The notes under the pieces are model-generated. The model was given only the letters and a program-made list of their open reading frames with translations. It had not been told where the DNA came from and did no database searches. Both the position numbers and the translations under genes were made by a program. This document shows positions 17,069 through 25,529 of a stretch of DNA of 64,000 nt, piece by piece (within the stretch, counting starts at the first letter, position 1; the number at the start of each line of letters is the position of its first letter). The stretch is from Fibrobacter sp. UBA4297 (GTDB lineage: Bacteria > Fibrobacterota > Fibrobacteria > Fibrobacterales > Fibrobacteraceae). The stretch spans positions 55,843 through 119,842 of the forward strand of contig NZ_DGUZ01000012.1 in assembly GCF_002394865.1 (NCBI RefSeq), read 5' to 3'.

Positions 17069-18628
17069 CTATTTTTCCCAACTGAGTACGGGATAGCCAT
17101 CATTTAGACCGGAGTCATAGACAAATTCATCACCAAGAAGTTTGGCGAAGTCTTTGGATTTCATTTCATCTTCGGTTTTAGGCGTAGCGACGCCACCACC
17201 ATTATTAAGGCCAAAGGGTTCCTGCTTGCCACGTTCTAGATAGTAGTAATCAGCCATTGTGGTATTGTAGTTGTAGCCAATCATCAAACCAACCAAAGAA
17301 TCGCCATCAACCTTACCAGTGGAATATGCGGAATTTGTAACGCCTTCTTGGTTGTAACCAACGATTCCACCAACATAAATAGAGCCTGAAATAAGTCCTG
17401 TATTATAAAGATTTTTAGAGGTAGACCCAATTAAGTGACCCACTATTCCAGATACATACTTATCGCCCTCAATAGCAGACACATTACCAATGTTTTCCAA
17501 AGACGTTCTATTTGCAAACCCAACAATTCCACCAACACTGGTTTTCCCATTTATTTTCCCTTCATTCTTCGCATTTATCAATGTTGCCAAAATGTTGCCT
17601 GATGAAATTGTTGGGCTCACATAACCAGCAGCTCCCAAAATGCCCCCTACATTTTCTTCTCCATAAACATCGGCATAATTAAGCGCATTTTTACAATCCA
17701 TAAAATAACTGCTCACGTATGTATAAGCACCCCTTCCCGCTATTCCTCCTACATTATTTTTCCCTTCAACTAAACCATAATTTTCAACATTTTCAAGAGT
17801 GGCTTGATATGCTTGACCAGCAATTCCCGCGGTAAAATTCACGCCTTTTACAATTCCAAGATTCTTAGAATTCAAAATGGAAGCCTTTTTAGGATAGGGT
17901 CCATTCGAACGACCTGCAACACCTCCAACACAATCCTGGCTACCTATTACAGAAGAATAATTCACCACACCACTAATTGAGCCTCCATTCATACCGACAA
18001 TACCACCTGAGTAACCTCCACCCTTTACCCAGGAATTTTCCACGGTCAAATTTTGCACCGTTCCTTGACTATTTCCAAACAACCCATTGTGCGTACTCGT
18101 CGTATTGATGAACATCCCACTTACAGTATGACCGTCGCCATAGAAGTTTCCGTCAAAGGATACGCTTGAATTGCCTATCGGGGTCCACTTGTGAAGTTTT
18201 GTTGAATCCGCAACAAGAGCTCCCTTTTCATCAATAACAGCGCCCTTATTAAGCAAGATATCCGCACCAAGTTTAAAATACTTGCCGCTATAAGCCTTAT
18301 CGCTAGAATTCACCAAAAAAGACAGTCGAGCAAGCTGTTCCGCAGTCAAAATGATGTACGGGCTGAGCTTAGTTCCTGCTCCACACGCAAAATCCTTCGC
18401 AGTCGTTCCATCCCAAGGTTCGCCGGCCTCACCGAAACATTCTTCATCCGAAGTTTCTGACGAACGACTTGATGAGGTTTTGGCATCTTTTTTACTACTT
18501 GAGCTGATTTTGCCTACATGGGGACCATTTAACGATATCGAATCATCATCAGAAGACGCAGGAGAAGACTGGGTGCACGCACAAAGAAGCGGCACCGCAC
18601 TAATAATACCAAACAAACCTAAACGCAT
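17069..18628 (-). CDS. GLUG-repeat lipoprotein
   Basis: 519 residues. Lipobox LLCAC (Cys18), a Ser/Lys linker, then from about residue 75 the motif IILTAEQLARLSFLVN and a right-handed repeat region with many GGIVG/GGVAG turns spaced about 25 residues apart (GLFGNSQG, SGGIVGMNGG, VGGVAGRS, AGIAGQA, VGGIAGRG). These are GLUG motifs, seen in adhesins and secreted peptidases. A domain of this kind likely forms a beta helix on the outer surface. It is a paralogue of the gene at 53752-55224. The end reads DGYPVLSWEK, a common close for these Fibrobacter proteins. Confidence 0.82.
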   Translation of the reverse strand: MRLGLFGIISAVPLLCACTQSSPASSDDDSISLNGPHVGKISSSSKKDAKTSSSRSSETSDEECFGEAGEPWDGTTAKDFACGAGTKLSPYIILTAEQLARLSFLVNSSDKAYSGKYFKLGADILLNKGAVIDEKGALVADSTKLHKWTPIGNSSVSFDGNFYGDGHTVSGMFINTTSTHNGLFGNSQGTVQNLTVENSWVKGGGYSGGIVGMNGGSISGVVNYSSVIGSQDCVGGVAGRSNGPYPKKASILNSKNLGIVKGVNFTAGIAGQAYQATLENVENYGLVEGKNNVGGIAGRGAYTYVSSYFMDCKNALNYADVYGEENVGGILGAAGYVSPTISSGNILATLINAKNEGKINGKTSVGGIVGFANRTSLENIGNVSAIEGDKYVSGIVGHLIGSTSKNLYNTGLISGSIYVGGIVGYNQEGVTNSAYSTGKVDGDSLVGLMIGYNYNTTMADYYYLERGKQEPFGLNNGGGVATPKTEDEMKSKDFAKLLGDEFVYDSGLNDGYPVLSWEK

Positions 18629-18727
18629 AAAAACCTCTTTATCTCAAATATATACAGATTTTTTATAGGCTGTCATAAATATTAAACAAATTGACAATAT
18701 ATAACTACATGAAAAGGCGATGCCCGA

Positions 18728-18967
18728 TTAAATCGGGCTTGACAAGCAAGGAAGCTTTTCAACACCCCCATAAAAAGGGAAGTCCCCCGCATCGGCGAAG
18801 GACTTCTTGTGTTTCAAATTTCTGTTGTACTTTGTCTTGTCTCGGACAACTCTTGTCCGTAGTGTGGCTCCGTTTTGGGAGCCGTCTATGCGTCGCATGC
18901 GCATCGCATCGCTTTCTTTGGCGGTTTCAGCAACATTGCTGAACACTTTATCTTTCTTTTTTGCCAT
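18728..18967 (-). CDS. small basic conserved-looking protein
   Basis: 79 residues from the ATG at 18967, set by a perfect AAGGAGG 5 bases upstream; the frame is open to 18988. The sequence is rich in K and R, polar and without hydrophobic segments (MAKKKDKVFSNVAETAKES, RMRRIDGSQNG, RTRVVRDKTKYNRN). A nucleic-acid-binding role is plausible but not shown. The stop codon lies inside a GCCCGATTTAATCGGGC palindrome (18722-18741), which may serve as terminator. Confidence 0.55.
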   Translation of the reverse strand: MAKKKDKVFSNVAETAKESDAMRMRRIDGSQNGATLRTRVVRDKTKYNRNLKHKKSFADAGDFPFYGGVEKLPCLSSPI

Positions 18968-19026
18968 GACAGCCTCCTTAGTAGACAAATTTAATATATT
19001 TCGTTTAAATAAAGAAGGGTTCTAAT

Positions 19027-20043
19027 ATGAAAAAGGCTTACGCAGTTTTATTTGGCATGTTCATGCTCGTTGCTTGTAGCGATGACAATCCGACATCGGG
19101 TCTCAACAATACACAAAATACAAATCCATCAGCTCAAACAAATGTTGATTTCGGTGAAGGATACACTTATGTCATCCCGATTAAGTACGATGAAACAACG
19201 GGACGTGTTTACCAAGGAACATACGTTTGCAATTACCACCCCGATACAAAAACGTTCGCTTGGGAAGAATATCCTGAATCTTTGGATCCGGGTTCTTATA
19301 AGATTGTTGGCGATTCGCTTTGGATGGGGCCTGCAGAAAAACAAGTTTCGGACAATCCTGAAGAACAACAGTTCCTTGACTTATACTATAACTATGAAAC
19401 TTTGTCGCTGAGCAATGACCACAATGATATTTTGGGAACGTGGAAAGTTACCGGTTGCAAAAGACAACTCGGAGAAACTGATATCAAGTGTTCAAAATTC
19501 ATTGGTGGTATGAGCGGAATCGCAAGAACCATGAAGATTACCAAAGACTCCGTTTATATCACAACGACCGTTGATACGGACAATTTAGAACAAAATGATA
19601 TCAACATCGGAGCCATTTTGGATCGCAATTTTGGTTATGATATTGGCGACGCTATCATCAAGCAACTGTTTGTTGAAAAAACGATAACAAAGGAACCCAA
19701 AGAATTATTAAAGCAATCATTCTCTATCGGCAACCAACTCTTTGAAGTTGTCTCTGCTCCTAAATTTGATGCATCAGGAATGAACTACATTACAACAATG
19801 TCTAGCAATGGAAAGACTTGCACAAACACACAAAGATTGGGATTCATCAACGAGAAATTGTGCAAAGAAGAAAGTGCAGAATTTCTGCTGAGCGACCGCG
19901 ACAAAAGCGAAGAGCAATTCTACTATGAAGAAGGTCCTGTAGAAGGTTTCAAAATCGACAACAATAACGAATTCTACGAATGCACAAAGGGACTCCCGAC
20001 AGAAGAAACAAAACAATTGCTGAACCAGTATGTCAAGAATTAA
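19027..20043 (+). CDS. Fibrobacter-type lipoprotein, paralogue of the gene at 21127
   Basis: 338 residues with lipobox LVAC (Cys17) and the common start CSDDNPTS. The mature part is polar, with paired cysteines (TVCNYH-like in YVCNYH, GCKRQ, IKCSKF, KTCTNT, KLCKEE, YECTKG). The middle contains LGTWKVTG, a feature also found in the paralogue as FGTWIYKG. No known domain. GAAGGG lies 6 bases before the ATG. It is followed after 23 bases by a membrane protein. Confidence 0.65.
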   Translation: MKKAYAVLFGMFMLVACSDDNPTSGLNNTQNTNPSAQTNVDFGEGYTYVIPIKYDETTGRVYQGTYVCNYHPDTKTFAWEEYPESLDPGSYKIVGDSLWMGPAEKQVSDNPEEQQFLDLYYNYETLSLSNDHNDILGTWKVTGCKRQLGETDIKCSKFIGGMSGIARTMKITKDSVYITTTVDTDNLEQNDINIGAILDRNFGYDIGDAIIKQLFVEKTITKEPKELLKQSFSIGNQLFEVVSAPKFDASGMNYITTMSSNGKTCTNTQRLGFINEKLCKEESAEFLLSDRDKSEEQFYYEEGPVEGFKIDNNNEFYECTKGLPTEETKQLLNQYVKN

Positions 20044-20066
20044 GACTATAATTCTTTTATAAAAGC

Positions 20067-21050
20067 ATGTACGAAATTTTCAAATTAGTCATTTCAGATA
20101 TAAACATTTATGGGCTCTGCATTTTTTTGCCGAGCCTTTTGGCGTTGATTTTTACAGCAATATTCAGAAATGATAAAAAGAAACTTAAAATTATTTTAGC
20201 GGTAATTCCGTCAATCGTATTATGCTATTTGCTTTTTGTCTGTTCCTTTACATTTATATACATTTTCATAATCTGCAGCGCACTCGCAATTTTGTACGGA
20301 GCGTCAATTGCAGTCGGATTCTATTTTAGCAATAAGAAAGTTATCCTTTGTCTCGTTGCGATTCTACTCCTCCCCTGTTCCCTTTTATTACTCACTACTT
20401 TTGAGTATTACGAATTGAGGGAGCCTTTCGGCTATATCAAAGACAAAACCTTGCCAGACAGCCTCAGCAACAGAAACTTTGATTACGAGGTGAAGCTAAA
20501 TCATGCCGATGCATGGGGCAATAACCATTACACAGTCACCATGCGCGGGAAGCACATGGCGGGTTCCAACGAAGATTCAATCGTTTATTGCAAACAATAT
20601 AGAATGTGCGCCGGTGTAACATTTATTTTGGAAGATTCGGTAAGCCGAGACTCTCAATCCGTACAAGCAACACCACGAAACATCTGCCAATGGGAGCCTT
20701 TACCTCAAGAGAAAAAAGAGACATTGCTTCAACTCAGAAAATTGGCAGAGAAATATCGCAAGGAATACACATTTAGCTTTGTATTGGATGGATATACATT
20801 CGGTATCGATATTCTCGACTTCAAAAAGAAAACGATTCGTTCACTGGAACTCGGGAACGCGACAAATTTCGATGACGAAGTCCCTAACGCCAAGGAAATC
20901 GTCAACCTCGGACTTGCCTTAATTCCATTCAGCGACTCTGTTAACGCAGACAAAAAATGTAACGACCGTCTGCCACAAATATTCGTAGAAATGAAAACTG
21001 ATTCGACGCAAGATTCAACAAAGAAAGAAATGCGACCACCCAAACAATGA
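20067..21050 (+). CDS. membrane protein with a C-terminal soluble domain, unknown function
   Basis: 327 residues. Four hydrophobic segments (about 14-32, 43-64, 68-88, 94-112) are followed by a polar domain of about 200 residues with NHYTVTMRGKHM and a cysteine pair. No Shine-Dalgarno sequence stands out. The context between two paralogous lipoproteins on the same strand suggests one transcription unit, but no function can be named. Confidence 0.6.
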   Translation: MYEIFKLVISDINIYGLCIFLPSLLALIFTAIFRNDKKKLKIILAVIPSIVLCYLLFVCSFTFIYIFIICSALAILYGASIAVGFYFSNKKVILCLVAILLLPCSLLLLTTFEYYELREPFGYIKDKTLPDSLSNRNFDYEVKLNHADAWGNNHYTVTMRGKHMAGSNEDSIVYCKQYRMCAGVTFILEDSVSRDSQSVQATPRNICQWEPLPQEKKETLLQLRKLAEKYRKEYTFSFVLDGYTFGIDILDFKKKTIRSLELGNATNFDDEVPNAKEIVNLGLALIPFSDSVNADKKCNDRLPQIFVEMKTDSTQDSTKKEMRPPKQ

Positions 21051-21126
21051 CGCAGAACCACAAAGCGTTAATCTAAATTTTTTAGATTTGAGGTCAATAC
21101 AACCCAACACTAGAAGGAATTCGTTT

Positions 21127-22146
21127 ATGAAAAAGCTATTATCATTCCTTTTTGCCACTTTGGTAATTATCGCTTGCAGCGATGAAAATCCTTCATCGGT
21201 TTTTGAAAATACGGGCAAACAACAAGATTTAGATGATCAAGCATCTTATACAGAATCATATCGTTATTTTGATTTTTTAGATACAGCTCATCTTCGGTAT
21301 GGAGGGTCTGGAGCGCCAAGATCATGTCAATTTAATCCCGAAACAAACGCTTTTTCATGGGTTGACATAGGAAATTCGCTTTTTGTCGATCTAGACACAG
21401 CACCAGAACTATGCGAAGGACCTTATAAATATTGGGGAACCTTTGGTTTCCATTTATCAAACGATACTCTTTATGAATGCACTGGACATAGCAACCTATG
21501 CGAGGATCCAACCCACGGGGATGGAGAAGCTATAGTTTATACGGGTTCATCAAAATCATTCTTCGGAACATGGATTTACAAAGGACGTTATATTGACGGA
21601 ATCTTCAAAGAAAACGACTACAGAATGGAACTCGTTATAACACCAACTTACTTTTTAAATAAGTATTACTATGATTTTAACAATACACCAGTATATGGCT
21701 ATGTTCATATTTGCGAACCATTAGACATATTGTACCCTCAAGACACACTTTTTTCACAATGCAGACATTATTACAGAAACGTATTTAAACATAACAGTAA
21801 ATACATGCATTACAACTCGTTAACAGGGATATTTGAAGATGTTCCCGATACAGTCCATTTCTCGGAAAATTTTTGGGTAACTACAACAAATAAAGATGTA
21901 ACAATATTCATGAATAATAACCTTATACAAGTTTCTTACGATATAGTTTTGTATAAAAAAAGAACTGAAGCAAAAACAACTGTTTCAATAAACGGCAATC
22001 AGTGTACATCTATATACAATCACTCAGACTATATAGACAACGAAGTCTGCGAGAACGGAACCATTGATGGTGAAACACCCGAATCCTTCAATTTTTCAAA
22101 CAAAGACGAGTATCAAAATTGTCTTAAGAGTTTGCAATTAAACTAG
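21127..22146 (+). CDS. Fibrobacter-type lipoprotein, paralogue of the gene at 19027
   Basis: 339 residues from the ATG at 21127 (AGAAGGA 6 bases upstream); the frame is open to 21088. Lipobox IIAC, then CSDENPSS. It shares with the 19027 protein the early block with SYRYF/YTYVIP, the FFGTWIYKG element and a cysteine near the C-terminus (YQNCLKSL versus YECTKGL). The base composition is AT-rich. The function is unknown; a cell-surface location is predicted. Confidence 0.65.
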   Translation: MKKLLSFLFATLVIIACSDENPSSVFENTGKQQDLDDQASYTESYRYFDFLDTAHLRYGGSGAPRSCQFNPETNAFSWVDIGNSLFVDLDTAPELCEGPYKYWGTFGFHLSNDTLYECTGHSNLCEDPTHGDGEAIVYTGSSKSFFGTWIYKGRYIDGIFKENDYRMELVITPTYFLNKYYYDFNNTPVYGYVHICEPLDILYPQDTLFSQCRHYYRNVFKHNSKYMHYNSLTGIFEDVPDTVHFSENFWVTTTNKDVTIFMNNNLIQVSYDIVLYKKRTEAKTTVSINGNQCTSIYNHSDYIDNEVCENGTIDGETPESFNFSNKDEYQNCLKSLQLN

Positions 22147-22156
22147 ATTTATTAAA

Positions 22157-23443
22157 TTGTCTTTCGACTTAATTGAACATATTCGCCATCATGGTTTCAA
22201 GCGCCTGTTGCTTGCAGTTTCGGGCGGTTTGGATTCTATTTGCTTGGCGCATTATTTTATCGAGAACAGTGCCGCGCTTGGCATTGAATGGCTGGGTATT
22301 GCGCATGTGCATCACGGGCTGCGCGAAGGAACCGCAGACAGAGACGCAAAATTTGTGGAAGAATTTGCAAAGTCGCACGACGTTCCTTTTTTCTTGAAGA
22401 AGTTGGATGGTGAAGCGCTGAAAGGTGCAGAAGGATCGCTTGAAGAGAATGCACGATATGCAAGGTATAAAGCGCTAACAGAAATTGTGAAAAGCATTGT
22501 CACTCTGGAGCCGACAGGCGATAGAGTCCATTATGCTTTGGATCCTATCGGGGCTTTGCCCCTCCAGGATGACGAAGGCTGCGCCCCCATACCCCATAGC
22601 CCAATCGCTATCGTGACGGCGCATCATGCGGGGGATCAGGCAGAGACGATGTATATGCGTCTTAAGCGAGGAACAACGCTTGCCGGGCTGCGCGGAATTC
22701 AAGAAGTAAGAATAATTCAGGATGACACGTCTCTCGTCTCTCGTCTTTCGTCTCTCGTCTATATTTTCCGTCCGTTCTTGAACGTCACTCGCATAGAACT
22801 CCTCGCCTATGCTCGCGAGAATGATTTAAGCTGGTGCGAAGACGAAAGCAATGCGGATGTAAAATTCGCACGCAACAAAATTAGGCACGAGTTTTTGCCG
22901 AATCTGGAACGCGAATGTCCGGGGGCAATCCAACAGCTTTGCAAGATTGCGGGGCTAGCAGACAAAGCGTATGCAAAAGTAATCGCTAATTGCTCTAGAT
23001 CCTTCGACTTCGCTCAGGATGACACAAGGGGATTCCCGCTCGGTGGCGGGAATGACAAGTGGCGATTCCAGAACAGAGGCGGGCATGACAAAGCACATTC
23101 GGCGTTGCCTCAGGATGACACGTCTCTCGTCTCTCGTCTCTCGTCTTTCGTCTCATTAGACAAGAAAAAACTCAATAAAATCCTACGCGAATACGCGGAT
23201 GCAGATCTGTCCGAAATGTTCCGGTTGTGGCTCACAGAAAAGGGTTTGCGGTTCCCGATTGGCTTTTTCTACGGCCCTAAGGAGCCTGCCCACGTGAAAA
23301 TCCCGGTTCGGGCGGTTTATCGCCGGCGTTCCGTCGTCAAAATAGCGCATACTGTCTGGATTTGCGAGTTCAAGGACGCGCTTTCAGCCGCAAAATTTGT
23401 ATCTTGCGAGAAGAAAGAAAAGGATTATAATGAATCAACCTAA
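22157..23443 (+). CDS. tilS: tRNA(Ile)-lysidine synthase carrying in-frame repeat insertions
   Basis: Adds lysine to C34 of the CAT-anticodon tRNA-Ile so that it reads AUA. The PP-loop LAVSGGLDSICLAHYF, the HVHHGLRE segment, TAHHAGDQAETMYMRLKRGT and FARNKIRHEFLPNLE identify the family. Start is a TTG at 22157. Three blocks that are foreign to the family interrupt it: residues about 115-150, 186-202 and 279-335. All three are translated genomic repeats (see repeat entries) and lie between conserved motifs. The stop overlaps the ftsH start by 14 bases. Confidence 0.9.
   Translation: MSFDLIEHIRHHGFKRLLLAVSGGLDSICLAHYFIENSAALGIEWLGIAHVHHGLREGTADRDAKFVEEFAKSHDVPFFLKKLDGEALKGAEGSLEENARYARYKALTEIVKSIVTLEPTGDRVHYALDPIGALPLQDDEGCAPIPHSPIAIVTAHHAGDQAETMYMRLKRGTTLAGLRGIQEVRIIQDDTSLVSRLSSLVYIFRPFLNVTRIELLAYARENDLSWCEDESNADVKFARNKIRHEFLPNLERECPGAIQQLCKIAGLADKAYAKVIANCSRSFDFAQDDTRGFPLGGGNDKWRFQNRGGHDKAHSALPQDDTSLVSRLSSFVSLDKKKLNKILREYADADLSEMFRLWLTEKGLRFPIGFFYGPKEPAHVKIPVRAVYRRRSVVKIAHTVWICEFKDALSAAKFVSCEKKEKDYNEST
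22501..22608. repeat. palindromic repeat block 1 inside tilS
   Basis: Contains GGATCCTATCGGGGCTTTGCCCCTCCAGGATGACG, in pieces GGATCCTATCGGGG, then CTTTGCCCCTCCAGGATGAC, a palindrome around GGGGCTTTGCCCC. It encodes residues about 115-150, directly ahead of the conserved TAHHAGDQAET motif. Confidence 0.7.
22729..22758. repeat. heptamer array (GTCTCTC type) inside tilS, first copy
   Basis: Successive 7-base units: GTCTCTC, GTCTCTC, GTCTTTC, GTCTCTC, then GT. Directly preceded by CAGGATGACAC, the edge of the palindromic family. Confidence 0.85.
22992..23153. repeat. composite repeat block inside tilS, with second heptamer array
   Basis: Contains in order ATCCTTCGACTTCGCTCAGG (from 22998), ATGACA, a TTCCCGCTCGGTGGCGGGAA palindrome with ATGACA (23031-23057), GCGGGCATGACA, CCTCAGGATGACAC, then the heptamers GTCTCTC x3 and GTCTTTC (23122-23149). 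It encodes residues about 279-332 of TilS. Confidence 0.85.
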
Positions 23444-25520
23444 GAAGCCAGCTCCGTTTAAGAACAAGAATTTTATCATTGTTCTCATCATGCTCCTCAT
23501 GCTTTTCGTCATGTTCCCCATGACCGGGAAAGATTCCAGTAAGGATATTACCCGCACCGAATTTTTAGCCATGATGGGCGACTCGACCAAGGTCATTACT
23601 GAACTCACCCTCCAGAAGACTCCCGATGGCGTGATTATCGAAGGCGCTTATGAGATGTCCCCGGAAGAAATCGCCGAAGCAAAGAAGAACCAAAGCGCGC
23701 TCGCGAGGTTCACTCGCAACAGTACCGACACCAAGAACAAGCATTTCAAGAGCCACATGCTCGATATTTCGAACGAGCAAATTTCGACTTGGGAAGCGTT
23801 CAAGGGCGTGAAGGTCAAGGTCATTCACGAATCAACCACGTGGATTGATACGCTTGTGGCGTTCCTCCCGGCCATTTTGCTGATTGCGTTCTTCTACATC
23901 ATGATGAGCCGTCAGATGGGCGGTGGCGGTAAGAGCCCGTTCTCGTTTGGCAAGAGCCAAGTGCGCCAGCTGAACTCGCAGAAGAAGACGACGTTCAATG
24001 ATGTTGCCGGTTGCGACGAAGCCAAGCAGGACTTGCAGGAACTCGTTGAATTTTTGAAGGACCCGAAGAAGTATGACAAGCTCGGTGGACGCATCCCGAA
24101 GGGTGCTTTGCTCGTTGGCCCTCCGGGTACGGGTAAGACGCTCCTCGCCCGCGCTGTCGCAGGTGAAGCAGGAGTGCCGTTCTTTAGCATGTCGGGTTCG
24201 GACTTCGTGGAAATGTTCGTTGGCGTGGGTGCATCCCGCGTGCGTGACTTGTTTGAAACCGGCAAGAAGAACGCTCCGTGTATTTTGTTCATCGACGAAA
24301 TCGATGCTGTGGGTCGTCAGCGTGGTGCTGGTCTCGGTGGCGGTCACGATGAACGCGAACAGACTTTGAACCAGTTGCTCGTGGAAATGGACGGCTTCAC
24401 CGCTAACGAAGGCGTGATTTTGATTGCCGCCACGAACCGTCCGGATGTGCTCGACAAGGCTCTCCTCCGTCCGGGCCGCTTTGACCGCCAGATTGTGGTG
24501 GGCCTCCCCGACCTCAGGGGTCGTGAAGAAATTTTGAAGGTTCACTTGAAGAAGCGCAAGGTACCTCTCGGCGATGATGTCGATGTGAAGGCTGTCGCTA
24601 AGGGAACTCCGGGACTTGCCGGTGCAGACCTCGAAAACTTGGTGAACGAAGCAGCGCTCCTCGCCGCAAGGTTCAACAACAAGAAAGTGACGATGCTCGA
24701 CTTTGAAGAAGCTCGCGACAAGCTCAGCATGGGTGCTGAACGCCGCACGCTCCTCATGACCGACGAAGAAAAGCGCCACACCGCTTATCACGAAGCGGGC
24801 CATGCACTCATGACGCTTTTGTGCAAGCATTCCGACCCGCTCCACAAAATTACGATTATCCCTCGCGGACGCGCTCTCGGTGTGACCATGAGTTTGCCCG
24901 AACGCGACCAGGTCAGCTACAGCCGCGAATACGCCGAAGAACGCATCATGATCATGATGTCCGGCCGTCTCGCCGAACTCATCTTCTTCAACCACCAGAG
25001 CACGGGTGCAAGTAACGACATCCAGCGCGCTACAGAACTTGCCCGTAAGATGGTGACGGAATGGGGCTTCGACGACGAAATCGGACCGGTCTGCTACAGT
25101 CGCGCCGATGGCGAAGTGTTCCTCGGACGCGAAATCAGTAAGCCGAAGGAAATGTCCGAAATGATGGCCGAAAAGATTGACAACGCCATCAACAACTTGA
25201 TCAAGCGCATGGACAACAAGGCAAGAGAACTCCTTGAAGAACACAAGGACAAGCTCATCGACCTCGCCGAAGCGCTGTTTGAATTCGAAGTGCTCGACCG
25301 CGAAGAAATCGATAAGGTCATGGCAGGCGAAAAGCTCACCGGTACAAAGAAGAGCCGCCAGTACAAGGCTATGGAAGAACTCGCCAAAAAGCGCGAAGAA
25401 GAAAACACTCCGCCGCCTGACCCGGGTGACCAACCGCCGGTAGCCCCGATTACCGACGTGCAGCCAGCCCCCGCTACAGGCAACGAAACCGCTACAAATT
25501 CTGTGAAAGAAAACGAATAA
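23430..25520 (+). CDS. ftsH: ATP-dependent zinc metalloprotease FtsH
   Basis: Membrane AAA+ protease for unassembled membrane proteins and regulators. 697 residues from the ATG at 23430 (AAAAGGA upstream). Two membrane helices (about 18-38 and 140-160) flank a periplasmic domain; Walker A GPPGTGKT near residue 230; Walker B FIDEIDAVGRQRG; second region of homology with ATNRPDVLDKALLRPGRFDR; zinc motif HEAGH near 454; a Pro-rich tail of about 30 residues. It overlaps tilS by 14 bases and precedes folP by 9 bases. Confidence 0.97.
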   Translation: MNQPKKPAPFKNKNFIIVLIMLLMLFVMFPMTGKDSSKDITRTEFLAMMGDSTKVITELTLQKTPDGVIIEGAYEMSPEEIAEAKKNQSALARFTRNSTDTKNKHFKSHMLDISNEQISTWEAFKGVKVKVIHESTTWIDTLVAFLPAILLIAFFYIMMSRQMGGGGKSPFSFGKSQVRQLNSQKKTTFNDVAGCDEAKQDLQELVEFLKDPKKYDKLGGRIPKGALLVGPPGTGKTLLARAVAGEAGVPFFSMSGSDFVEMFVGVGASRVRDLFETGKKNAPCILFIDEIDAVGRQRGAGLGGGHDEREQTLNQLLVEMDGFTANEGVILIAATNRPDVLDKALLRPGRFDRQIVVGLPDLRGREEILKVHLKKRKVPLGDDVDVKAVAKGTPGLAGADLENLVNEAALLAARFNNKKVTMLDFEEARDKLSMGAERRTLLMTDEEKRHTAYHEAGHALMTLLCKHSDPLHKITIIPRGRALGVTMSLPERDQVSYSREYAEERIMIMMSGRLAELIFFNHQSTGASNDIQRATELARKMVTEWGFDDEIGPVCYSRADGEVFLGREISKPKEMSEMMAEKIDNAINNLIKRMDNKARELLEEHKDKLIDLAEALFEFEVLDREEIDKVMAGEKLTGTKKSRQYKAMEELAKKREEENTPPPDPGDQPPVAPITDVQPAPATGNETATNSVKENE

Positions 25521-25529
25521 GGTCGCTCA

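Noticed and set aside
23832..25433. 533-codon open frame opposite ftsH
   Set aside because: Antisense shadow caused by biased codon use; the protein has no family features.
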